DNA of 10,662 nt. Source: CAZKYP01 sp964556885. Its GTDB lineage: Bacteria; Planctomycetota; Phycisphaerae; Sedimentisphaerales; Anaerobacaceae. Position numbers and translations under genes: made by a program. The stretch is taken from contig CAZKYP010000114.1 of NCBI GenBank assembly GCA_964556885.1, positions 1 to 10,662 of the forward strand. Direction: 5' to 3'. Positions 5,724 through 10,662 of the stretch are shown here, one piece after another; position 1 is the stretch's first letter; the number at the start of each line of letters is the position of its first letter. Under the pieces are notes generated by a model that had not been told where the DNA came from, did not search any database, and saw nothing but the letters and a program-made list of their open reading frames with translations.

Positions 5724-6608
5724 TTAACTACCTGTTTTTTGCTGGATGATTGTGACAGCACCATTCGGACACTCAGATACACATATTGCACAGGCAGTAC
5801 AAAGTCTGGGATTGACAACAGCATATTTGTTTATACTAATAGCGTTGTTCGGACAAACATTAACACAGATACCACAAGCAGTGCATTTGTCCGGCTGAAC
5901 AAATGCAGTAGCTTTGCGGCCGCTTTCTAACTCAGATATTCTTTTCTCAATTTCCTGTTTCTGCTGTTGTAAAATCTGGGCCTGCTGTTTCAATTGGTCT
6001 AATTCCGATTGGCCTCCGGTTGACATATTAGACGGCTGAAAGACACCAGGGCCTTCTGGTAAGCCTGGCATAACTGCACGCTTTCCCATTCCCATACCTC
6101 GGCCCATTCCTCTGCCACCACCCATTCCGCGACCGCCGCCCATGCCTCTGCCAGTACCCATACCACCACCGCCTCTGCCCATACCCATTCCCATTCCAGG
6201 ATTGGTTGAACCGGAAGGCTGTATCTGCCCAAGTTGTTGACCGGAGCCGACTCCAAAATGGCTCTGTACATTAGGACCATCGGCTGAAGAGAATTTACCG
6301 GCCCTGAACTGTTCAACAGCATTGCGTATATTTCCGCTGACGCCGACAATAACATGTATCCCAGCCTGACCAAAGACATTAAAGGCATTGGGGCCGCAGT
6401 TGCCTGTCAGCACTGTTGTTACTCCTTTTTCCGACATTAACTGAGCAGATTGAATACCCGCACCGCCGCCAAGGGTAATATTCGGATTCTCGACAGATTC
6501 ACATTGCATTGTGTCAGTATCGATAATCATAAAATATGCACATCGCCCGAATCGTGCCTCGACATTGTCATCTAGTGTAGGACCTGTTGATGTCACTGCA
6601 ATTCTCAT
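5724..6608 (-). CDS. NifX/Orp-type cofactor domain fused to Gly/Met-rich linker, coiled coil and 2x[4Fe-4S] ferredoxin
   Basis: This 294-residue protein combines four parts. Residues 1-115 are a dinitrogenase iron-molybdenum cofactor (NifX/NifB-C/MTH1175) domain, shown by MRIAVTSTGP, ARFGRCAYFMIID, GGGAGIQSAQLM and TGNCGPNAFNVF. Residues 137-176 are an almost pure GMG/GRG repeat. Residues 200-229 form a glutamine-rich coiled coil (LDQLKQQAQILQQQKQEIEK). Residues 238-290 are an 8Fe ferredoxin with cysteines 242, 245, 248, 252 and 270, 273, 276, 280. NifX-type domains bind metal-sulfur cofactors such as FeMo-co precursors or, in Desulfovibrio gigas Orp, a Mo-Cu sulfide cluster. A fused ferredoxin suggests on-site electron or cluster supply. 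The start has AAAGG at good spacing. It lies 12 bp after the FmdB-type gene and is probably in one operon with it. Confidence 0.93.
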   Translation of the reverse strand: MRIAVTSTGPTLDDNVEARFGRCAYFMIIDTDTMQCESVENPNITLGGGAGIQSAQLMSEKGVTTVLTGNCGPNAFNVFGQAGIHVIVGVSGNIRNAVEQFRAGKFSSADGPNVQSHFGVGSGQQLGQIQPSGSTNPGMGMGMGRGGGGMGTGRGMGGGRGMGGGRGMGRGMGMGKRAVMPGLPEGPGVFQPSNMSTGGQSELDQLKQQAQILQQQKQEIEKRISELESGRKATAFVQPDKCTACGICVNVCPNNAISINKYAVVNPRLCTACAICVSECPNGAVTIIQQKTGS

Positions 6609-6620
6609 AAGTTTACCTTT

Positions 6621-6812
6621 CTAACCTAATGGACACGTCCCGGTAGGACAGCTTGTGGATTTGGAACTATTACCTGCAGAAAAAGCTGAGAAGACTTTCT
6701 TCACATCCGAACTTCCACACTTTTCACAGACGTGTTTGTTCCTACCACCGCTTTTTTCCAAAAATTCAGTTATATACCCGCATTTTTTACATTTATATTC
6801 GAATATCGGCAT
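6621..6812 (-). CDS. FmdB-family zinc ribbon protein
   Basis: The 63-residue product begins MPIFEYKCKKCG and ends its ribbon with VCEKCGSSDVKKVFS, the hallmark of the FmdB/CxxC_CxxC_SSSS regulatory zinc ribbon family. Cysteines 8, 11, 29 and 32 should bind one zinc. A serine-rich tail then carries cysteines 55 and 60 in SCPTGTCPLG, close to the C-terminal cysteine-containing tail seen in many relatives. Family members are often called formate- or amide-utilisation regulators from one early example; the true function is unclear. A good ribosome site, AGGAG, precedes the ATG. It follows a 200-bp gap with a hairpin and so may lead a sub-operon with the NifX-ferredoxin fusion. Confidence 0.92.
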   Translation of the reverse strand: MPIFEYKCKKCGYITEFLEKSGGRNKHVCEKCGSSDVKKVFSAFSAGNSSKSTSCPTGTCPLG

Positions 6813-7014
6813 CTTAATATCTCCTAAGATTTAAGAGTTATCATTACGATTCTATATTAAAGTCTTGTATAGAATTCATCCCGCAGTTACTGGGCTGATT
6901 TTCCTTCGAGCAGATTTTCACTCGTCCGTGCTAAATAGCTCGAATAATCACCGTAGTGAAAAGTCAGGAAGGGCGAGCAACTCGCCCTTCGCTTTCTTTG
7001 CTCGAATAGTTTTA
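6813..7014. other. 202-bp intergenic region between the glycine-rich block and the FmdB operon segment
   Basis: This is the largest gap in the central part. It holds a strong hairpin near 6968-6990 (listed separately). An 8-bp dyad, ATTCTATA and TATAGAAT, at 6849-6875 is separated by 11 bases. A looser inverted pair, TTTTCACT (6914-6921) and AGTGAAAA (6955-6962), is also present. The octamer GCTCGAAT occurs twice (near 6948 and 7000). A weak promoter for the downstream genes could lie around the dyad, where TATAGA reads as a -10 box on the minus strand, but no convincing -35 or -24/-12 element is visible. No open frame with coding character was seen here. Confidence 0.5.
6968..6990 (-). terminator. 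Hairpin after the DUF5320 gene, possible partial terminator
   Basis: A perfect 10-bp stem, GAAGGGCGAG paired with CTCGCCCTTC, has a 3-base loop. It begins 24 bases after the stop of the gene ending at 7015. On the minus strand it is followed by CTGACTTTTCACT, only a short T tract, so termination may be incomplete. It could attenuate rather than stop transcription into the FmdB segment, or protect the 3' end of the glycine-rich message. Confidence 0.6.
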
Positions 7015-7422
7015 TTACTCTGACTTTTCTTTCTCAAGTTCTTCGATGCGCTTGTTAATGTCATCGAGCGACTGCTGCAGGTATTCTGATTGCTGCTTTA
7101 AAGCCTGTTGTTCTTGTTCGGCAGTGGGCCCAGTGGGGAAACCACCTGGATATGCAGCGGGATAGACACCGTAAACACCACCAGCATATCCACCCCAAGC
7201 GGGCATGCCGTATCCGGCTCTGGCCCACCCTGGAAGACCGGTTGCGTAATACCGGTTGCGCCAACCACGTCCGCCGCCTCTAAAGCCTCTACCCCAACCC
7301 CAGTAGCCTCGTCCGCTAACAGGATTCATATAACCTGGGACCGGATAGCCTGCACAAAAACCGGCAGCTCTACCTGTCATTGGTCCTAAACCGGCAGGAC
7401 CTGTTCCATCTCCACCTGGCAT
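7015..7422 (-). CDS. DUF5320-type Gly/Tyr-rich protein with C-terminal coiled coil
   Basis: The 135-residue product starts with the DUF5320 tag MPGGDGTGPAGLGPMTGR and continues AAGFCAGYPVPG, with cysteine 23 in the same place as in the sister frames. The middle (about 36-97) is low complexity, rich in Gly, Trp, Tyr, Arg and Pro (for example YWGWGRGFRGGGRGW). Residues 99-135 form a charged coiled coil (LKQQSEYLQQSLDDINKRIEELEKE). That coil resembles the one in the NifX-ferredoxin fusion at 5724-6608, which suggests pairing between the two. No enzymatic motif is seen and the family has no known function; it often accompanies MinD-ferredoxin and NifX genes. The ATG has AGGAG upstream. A hairpin follows the stop. 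Confidence 0.9.
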   Translation of the reverse strand: MPGGDGTGPAGLGPMTGRAAGFCAGYPVPGYMNPVSGRGYWGWGRGFRGGGRGWRNRYYATGLPGWARAGYGMPAWGGYAGGVYGVYPAAYPGGFPTGPTAEQEQQALKQQSEYLQQSLDDINKRIEELEKEKSE

Positions 7423-7452
7423 GGTAAATCTCCTTTCGAATTAAAAAAAATG

Positions 7453-7680
7453 TTAACTTCTTGTCATTTTTGTTCCACATTTTGGACAACTTCTTTGATT
7501 ACAAGGCTGCCCGGCAACATGGGGAACTGTTGCACCACAGCTTGGACATACGCAATTTCCGCCCGGCCCTGCAGCAAATGGACCACCCATCCTGCCTCTT
7601 CCTTGGCCCTGGCCGCGGCCCATACCACGTCCTGTACCCGATCCTCGGCCGGTTGGGCCTGTACCGTCACCTCTTGGCAT
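7453..7680 (-). CDS. Gly/Arg-rich protein with C-terminal zinc ribbon, DUF5320-like N-terminus
   Basis: The 75-residue product begins MPRGDGTGPTGRGSGTGRG, a variant of the DUF5320 tag, and runs through a GR-rich stretch to about residue 41. The remainder is a compact cysteine cluster: 43, 45 and 48 in CVCPSCGATVPH, cysteine 60, and 65 and 68 in CPKCGTKM, with histidine 54. CPSCG and CPKCG knuckles are typical of zinc ribbons. I infer zinc or other metal binding. The tag is shared with the neighbouring frames, so one ancestral N-terminus seems to have been joined to different C-terminal modules. The ribosome site (AAGGG) is moderate. It is spaced 30 bp from the gene downstream and 34 bp from the gene upstream, consistent with one operon. 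Confidence 0.88.
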   Translation of the reverse strand: MPRGDGTGPTGRGSGTGRGMGRGQGQGRGRMGGPFAAGPGGNCVCPSCGATVPHVAGQPCNQRSCPKCGTKMTRS

Positions 7681-7714
7681 AATCTATCCCTTTCAAAATT
7701 AATTTCTTCTTATA

Positions 7715-8014
7715 TTACCAGCGGCCAAATCTGCCTCTGCCGCCTCTAAAACCCCGGCCACGACCAAAGCCTCGGCCGAAACTGAATCTCGGAAAACCTC
7801 TGCCGAACCATGACCTGCCAGATGGGTAAGGTGCACCATAATCATATGCACCTTGACTGTAACCATACAAACTCGCCGATGCAGCCATAGGGGCATGTCT
7901 CATTGCTCCAACTGGATTCATGAAACCAGGTACCGGGTAACCGATGCAGAAACCGGCTGCTCTACCTGTCATTGGCCCTAACCCTGCAGGACCTGTTCTA
8001 TCTCCACGAGGCAT
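7715..8014 (-). CDS. Internal-start form of the second DUF5320 module (99 residues)
   Basis: Initiation at ATG 8014 gives a 99-residue DUF5320 protein starting MPRGDRTGPAGLGP, which matches the start of the sister protein at 7422 in 31 of its first 35 residues. The match begins exactly at the internal methionine, and AAGGAGGTGATT sits eight bases upstream. Both facts favour real translation from here. It is nested in frame inside the 160-residue frame. It may in fact be the principal product, with the upstream 61 codons being a separate short module. Confidence 0.65.
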   Translation of the reverse strand: MPRGDRTGPAGLGPMTGRAAGFCIGYPVPGFMNPVGAMRHAPMAASASLYGYSQGAYDYGAPYPSGRSWFGRGFPRFSFGRGFGRGRGFRGGRGRFGRW

Positions 8015-8197
8015 ATTAATCACCTCCTTATCTTCTATTAGATTTGTATTTATATTATTTATTGGCATTCCCTTAAGACCTGCCAGACCGTCGGCTTGAC
8101 TGGGTCTATTCTTTGATTCCTGCAACACACAGAAACCCATTCCGCGTCCTGTCATCGGACCTTGACCTAACGGACCTGTACCATCAAAACCTGGCAT
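7715..8197 (-). CDS. Tandem DUF5320-type Gly/Arg-rich protein (two tags in one frame)
   Basis: The open frame of 160 residues contains two DUF5320 tags. The first is MPGFDGTGPLGQGPMTGR at residues 1-18, with GMGFC placing cysteine at 23. The second is MPRGDRTGPAGLGPMTGR at residues 62-79, with AAGFC following. The 38 residues between have no low-complexity character. The C-terminal third is Phe/Gly/Arg-rich and ends in repeated FGRG/FRGG units. The start at 8197 has a strong AAGGAGG. A second, near-perfect Shine-Dalgarno precedes the internal ATG at 8014, so the frame may yield both the long protein and a 99-residue short one, or two ancestral genes may have fused by loss of a stop. No enzymatic function is recognised; a scaffold or metal-binding role is inferred only from context. 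Confidence 0.8.
   Translation of the reverse strand: MPGFDGTGPLGQGPMTGRGMGFCVLQESKNRPSQADGLAGLKGMPINNINTNLIEDKEVINMPRGDRTGPAGLGPMTGRAAGFCIGYPVPGFMNPVGAMRHAPMAASASLYGYSQGAYDYGAPYPSGRSWFGRGFPRFSFGRGFGRGRGFRGGRGRFGRW
8012..8030 (-). promoter_or_regulatory. Strong internal ribosome binding site
   Basis: On the minus strand TAAGGAGGTGATTAATATG matches the anti-Shine-Dalgarno sequence over AAGGAGGTGATT, with eight bases between GGAGG and the ATG at 8014. It lies inside the open frame that begins at 8197, encoding KEVIN there. It is the strongest ribosome site in the window and decides the internal start. Confidence 0.8.
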
Positions 8198-8214
8198 TTA
8201 TTCGACCTCCTTAA

Positions 8215-9105
8215 TTACATCAACAATGTCATCATTAAGCGTTTCTCAAACCTTTCGCTCCTTCTTAAAATCATTTCACCAACCTTACAACCTAAATCCC
8301 TGGCAATAACAGGGCACTTTGCCTTGAGTATGAAAAATATATTTTTCTCTACATCACTTAGAGTTTCGTAGTTACCTTGTCCCTTGGCTATAATCAAATC
8401 AGCTTTATCAAAACGATCTCTAAAAGATTGGCTACAACTTTCCAGAATCGTTCCGGGCGCGTCCGAGCCGTTTTCAATCACATCGATAATTTTTGGTAAG
8501 CCGGCAAGGACAGCATCTTCCATTGTCGCATCGTTTATCACAGGAAAGCTTTTGACTGCCACAGTGATTTTTTCTATAGGTAACTGCTCAATCAAAATGC
8601 GGTCAAAAACAATTTCACCGGCGTTGTCTGCCAAGTAAAGAATATCTTCTGTTTCGTTTACTGAACTGCGAAAAGCCTCCATCTGTATACCTGAAGGTTC
8701 TCCAGAAAGACACTGGCTTATCGTTTCGGCTAGTTCTGTTTCCTGCAATTGGCTTTTAAGCCCAAGATCGATGATATTTCCGGCTATTGCCAGACGAACC
8801 GCGGTTTCGAGCGGATCTTCGGATTCGATGACTAACTGACGCAACTTGGGATACAACTTCAACGCCGCATTATTAAACTGTTGCTTAACGCCATGATAAG
8901 GATCTTCGACTCGCACCAGTTCTCGAATAAGCCGATGTATTTTTTGCCCGATCACTGGCGGGGTTTGGCTCATATCCAGATTATTTGCCAGATCGAGTAC
9001 TCCACGTACTACCTTTTCATGAATATGTACATCCTCTGTCACGAGTCTAGCAGCATCGAGTGATTGTCTGATAAAACACGGTATACAATCCAAAAATATA
9101 CGCAT
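8215..9105 (-). CDS. DUF89/ARMT1-like protein (putative metal-dependent phosphatase)
   Basis: The 296-residue product is a DUF89 protein of the archaeal/bacterial AF1104-like type. It opens with LDCIPCFIRQ (cysteines 7 and 10), and shows the acidic DNAGEIVFD motif (residues 160-168), VINDATMEDA (189-198) and KGQGNYETL near 241-249. In characterised DUF89 members the Asp-Asn pair binds a divalent metal and the protein removes phosphate from damaged metabolites or sugar phosphates; the substrate of this subfamily is not known. Length is typical. The ATG at 9105 is preceded by AAAGGA at rather long spacing. It sits between a NifX-like gene (25-bp gap) and the DUF5320 block (17-bp gap), so it belongs to the operon. 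Its link to cofactor handling is inference. Confidence 0.92.
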   Translation of the reverse strand: MRIFLDCIPCFIRQSLDAARLVTEDVHIHEKVVRGVLDLANNLDMSQTPPVIGQKIHRLIRELVRVEDPYHGVKQQFNNAALKLYPKLRQLVIESEDPLETAVRLAIAGNIIDLGLKSQLQETELAETISQCLSGEPSGIQMEAFRSSVNETEDILYLADNAGEIVFDRILIEQLPIEKITVAVKSFPVINDATMEDAVLAGLPKIIDVIENGSDAPGTILESCSQSFRDRFDKADLIIAKGQGNYETLSDVEKNIFFILKAKCPVIARDLGCKVGEMILRRSERFEKRLMMTLLM

Positions 9106-9130
9106 TAGCTCATTTTTTCCTTTTTATGTT

Positions 9131-9493
9131 CTAAATCCAATGTCCTTCAACATTAGCCTGATCCACTTGATTTAATTTGCCTGCCTTAAATGATTCCAAT
9201 GCTTTAGCAACGGTTTGCTTCTCAGCAAGAAATATTTTCACACTGGCTGCGCTGAGTGTCTTATAAGCATTAGGACCAACATTACCGGTTATCACCGCCT
9301 CGACACCAAGATTTGCTATATTTTGCCCGGTCTGAATCCCCGCCCCTTGAATGGCATTTAAATTTATATCATTGTTATGCGCCTCGAAATCTCCTGTGTC
9401 GGTATCAAAAACGATAAGCCATTTTGCTCTTCCGAACCTTGTATCAATTTCACTGGAAAGTTCTTTACCCTGTGCCGTTACTGCAACTTTCAT
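9131..9493 (-). CDS. NifX/MTH1175/Orp-type dinitrogenase cofactor-domain protein
   Basis: The 120-residue product is a stand-alone dinitrogenase iron-molybdenum cofactor domain. It shows MKVAVTAQGKELSSEID, TRFGRAKWLIVFDTD, GAGIQTGQNIANLGVEAVIT and GNVGPNAYKTL, followed by FKAGKLNQV. This is the same domain as residues 1-115 of the fusion at 5724-6608 and is close in size to Desulfovibrio Orp, which carries a Mo-Cu sulfide cluster. It contains no cysteine, so any cofactor would be held non-covalently. The ATG has AAAGGAAGG ten bases upstream. It follows the first NifX-like gene after 86 bp with no visible promoter or frame between. Probable role: small cytoplasmic carrier of a metal-sulfur cofactor; the metal is unknown. 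Confidence 0.94.
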   Translation of the reverse strand: MKVAVTAQGKELSSEIDTRFGRAKWLIVFDTDTGDFEAHNNDINLNAIQGAGIQTGQNIANLGVEAVITGNVGPNAYKTLSAASVKIFLAEKQTVAKALESFKAGKLNQVDQANVEGHWI

Positions 9494-9579
9494 TTCTATT
9501 TTTCCTTCCTTTGCTTAGACTCCGTCCCCTTCGGTTGTACGAAATTTCTCTGAACAACAGTTTTGTATCAATATATTTT

Positions 9580-9975
9580 TTATCTTTCTCCACCTCGCCA
9601 TCGACAACCTCGTCGTCGTCCAAAGCCTCTTTGTGCACCAAGCCAACAACCAGGCATACAAAACTCCGGCCTGCTTAGATGTCCAGCCATATACGCGCTA
9701 ATTACATGCTCAGTATTTCCGGTTAGATATGGCAAAATCTCAATTCCGGATTGAACTACCATATTGGCAAGTAATTGTGAGACTGCTCCACAGACAAGTA
9801 CATTCACACCATGAATTTTCAACTGACCCACTCGCTGCAGCAGCGACAAGCCATCTAATTCAACTTCACTGCGCTGCATTTCTTTGCCATTTTCAATATC
9901 TACCAGCAAGAGCTTGTGGGCAAAATCGAAAACATTCGAAACATAATCGCCATATACTGGTATAGCCACTTTCAT
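9580..9975 (-). CDS. Divergent NifX/Orp-like protein with CMPGC motif and Gly/Arg tail
   Basis: This is the first gene behind the sigma-54 promoter. The 131-residue product keeps the NifX-type layout: MKVAIPVYGDYVSNVFDFA, KLLLVDIENG, and a GVNVLVCGAVSQLLA core in place of the usual VLTGNCGPNA. It then departs with RPEFCMPGC at about 104-112 and a tail of Gly, Arg and Trp (GFGRRRGCRWRGGER). Cysteines 108 and 112 and one in the tail could bind metal. I start at ATG 9975 because the fold begins there and AAAAGG lies nine bases upstream; a longer frame from 10038 would run across the promoter. The arginine-rich end echoes the glycine-rich proteins downstream. Likely cofactor-binding or sensing role, inferred. 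Confidence 0.88.
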   Translation of the reverse strand: MKVAIPVYGDYVSNVFDFAHKLLLVDIENGKEMQRSEVELDGLSLLQRVGQLKIHGVNVLVCGAVSQLLANMVVQSGIEILPYLTGNTEHVISAYMAGHLSRPEFCMPGCWLGAQRGFGRRRGCRWRGGER

Positions 9976-10000
9976 AAAAATAAACCTTTTAAAGAATCTT

Positions 10001-10017
10001 ATGCAATAGATATGCCA
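10001..10017 (-). promoter_or_regulatory. Sigma-54 (-24/-12) promoter
   Basis: The minus strand reads TGGCATATCTATTGCAT. The -24 GG and -12 GC are exactly 12 bases apart, and only two of the less conserved positions differ from TGGCACG-N4-TTGCA. The predicted transcript start, near 9991, gives a leader of about 16 bases that begins at the AAAAGG ribosome site of the gene starting at 9975. A sigma-54 activator is encoded immediately upstream. Confidence 0.85.
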
Positions 10018-10112
10018 GAATATGGGCCGGAAAGACATGTTTTATTTAAGTCTTTATAATACATGATATTATGGAAAACAAAGGATGTTTGCTTTAAGTA
10101 TAAAGACAAGTT

Positions 10113-10177
10113 AAGAATTGCAGAATGCAACACTTGGGCGCACTCAAGAATTGCAAATTGCAACACACTTTGTGCAA
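10113..10177 (-). promoter_or_regulatory. Tandem TTGCA-N3-TGCAA activator-binding sites
   Basis: Two perfect dyads, TTGCAgaaTGCAA (10118-10130) and TTGCAaatTGCAA (10151-10163), lie in direct repeats that both begin AAGAATTGCA. They are offset by 33 bp, close to three helical turns. A lone TGCAA half site is at 10173-10177. They lie about 100-150 bp upstream of the -24/-12 promoter, the usual place for enhancer sites of a sigma-54 activator, presumably the one encoded next door. Confidence 0.78.
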
Positions 10178-10180
10178 TTG

Positions 10181-10662
10181 TCATTCAGATTGGTTTATAC
10201 CGAATGCTTTCATCTTGCGGAATAATGTGCTTTTGTCAATTCCAAGTTGTTTAGCTGTTGTGCTCTTGTTGCCCTTATTTCTTTTAAGAGCTTGTTTTAT
10301 AAGTATAATTTCCATCTGTTTAATAGTAGCTGGTTCACTGTCTTGGGGCGATTCGGTTTGCAGAATTGTCCGTACCGATGAAGGCAAGTGTTTGGCTTCT
10401 ATTATCTCACCTTCACAAAGAACAAAACAATGCTCGATAATATTCTCAAGCTCACGTACATTACCCGGGTAATCATAGGATAGTAACGCCGCCGTCACTT
10501 CATTAGTAACACAGCAGATATTTTTATCATGCAGTCGGTTGAATCTACCAATAAAATGTTCCACTAATAATGGGATATCTTCCTTTCTTTCTCTAAGCGG
10601 CGGCAACTCCAGCTTCATTACATTAATTCTGTAATATAAGTCATCTCTGAATTTGCCCTCTT
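10181..10662 (-). CDS. Sigma-54-dependent transcriptional activator (C-terminal part, gene starts outside window)
   Basis: The visible 159 or so residues are the end of a bacterial enhancer-binding protein. They begin with GKFRDDLYYRINVMKLELPP and LRERKEDIPLL, the sensor/arginine-finger region of the AAA+ domain that contacts sigma-54 RNA polymerase. The YPGNVRELENIIEH segment of the lid follows. The last 45 residues are a Fis-type helix-turn-helix (KRNKGNKSTTAKQLGIDKST followed by LFRKMKAFGI) that binds DNA. The frame is open to the window edge, so the methionine at 10618 is internal and the sensory N-terminus is not visible. Its stop is 18 bp from the nearest TTGCA-N3-TGCAA dyad, and a -24/-12 promoter lies beyond. 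It most likely controls the Orp-like operon; what it senses cannot be told here. Confidence 0.95.
   Translation of the reverse strand, partial: EGKFRDDLYYRINVMKLELPPLRERKEDIPLLVEHFIGRFNRLHDKNICCVTNEVTAALLSYDYPGNVRELENIIEHCFVLCEGEIIEAKHLPSSVRTILQTESPQDSEPATIKQMEIILIKQALKRNKGNKSTTAKQLGIDKSTLFRKMKAFGINQSE

Larger units (their letters stand above)
9976..10180 (-). promoter_or_regulatory. 205-bp control region between activator gene and Orp-like operon
   Basis: This gap separates the stop of the sigma-54 activator from the first operon gene. It holds two dyad sites and a half site (10113-10177), an AT-rich stretch (about 10038-10110) and a -24/-12 promoter (10001-10017). The AT-rich stretch would allow DNA bending between enhancer and promoter. 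No tRNA or convincing small open frame is seen. Confidence 0.75.

Noticed and set aside
5999..6388. 129-residue minus-strand frame inside the NifX fusion gene
   Set aside because: It is a shadow frame over the GMG repeat; its Val/Trp/Ala/Glu-rich sequence is the frame-shifted reading of that repeat.
7108..7749. Plus-strand open frames opposite the glycine-rich genes
   Set aside because: They mirror GC-rich repetitive coding sequence on the minus strand and have no recognisable domains or ribosome sites.
9976..10038. Upstream extension of the NifX-like gene to 10038
   Set aside because: The extension crosses the predicted sigma-54 promoter and adds residues unlike the family; ATG 9975 has a good ribosome site and starts the fold.
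10032..10062. AAAGAC/GTCTTT inverted repeat as terminator of the activator gene
   Set aside because: Only six base pairs with an AT-rich loop and no T tract; too weak to call.
10113..10177. Short direct repeats that could suggest a CRISPR array
   Set aside because: Only two units with a 33-bp period, each an internal palindrome, placed upstream of a -24/-12 promoter; they fit activator sites better.

Overview
The window carries about twenty closely packed genes, all read from the minus strand, so transcription runs from high to low coordinates. Base composition is moderately AT-rich. The content (many [4Fe-4S] ferredoxin domains, two MinD-type ATPases with inserted ferredoxin domains, an Mrp/NBP35 ATPase, three dinitrogenase-cofactor-type (NifX/MTH1175/Orp) domains, DUF5320 glycine-rich proteins and a sigma-54 activator) points to an anaerobic bacterium. 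Similar clusters are known from Desulfobacterota, and anaerobic Planctomycetota are also plausible. The sequence alone does not settle the lineage.

Right edge (9976-10662): the C-terminal end of a sigma-54-dependent activator. It is followed by two TTGCA-N3-TGCAA dyads set exactly 33 bp apart and then by a near-consensus -24/-12 promoter. This is a complete regulator, upstream-activating-site and promoter module aimed at the genes below.

Right-middle (7015-9975): two NifX/Orp-like proteins, a DUF89 (ARMT1-like) protein, and a block of small glycine/arginine-rich proteins that share one N-terminal tag (DUF5320 type). One of these is an in-frame double module with an internal start behind a near-perfect Shine-Dalgarno. 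A hairpin lies just after the block.

Middle (3627-6812): an FmdB-type zinc ribbon, a NifX-glycine-rich-coiled-coil-ferredoxin fusion, aspartate 1-decarboxylase (PanD), a DUF1847 cysteine-rich protein, an unrecognised 79-residue protein and the first MinD-ferredoxin ATPase.

Left (1-3630): a J-domain protein, an internally deleted DsrE-like gene, an OsmC-like protein, an 8Fe ferredoxin, the second MinD-ferredoxin ATPase, a methyltransferase, an MTH1187-type thiamine-binding protein, and the start of an Mrp ATPase that runs off the window. Several junctions overlap by 4 bp, suggesting translational coupling.

The set resembles, in expanded form, the Orp (orange protein) operons of Desulfovibrio, which combine an Orp-type cofactor-domain protein, MinD-ferredoxin ATPases and an Mrp-type ATPase under a sigma-54 activator. 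The inference here is an anaerobic metal-sulfur cofactor assembly or carriage system, with extra glycine-rich, zinc-ribbon, J-domain and PanD components whose roles are unknown.
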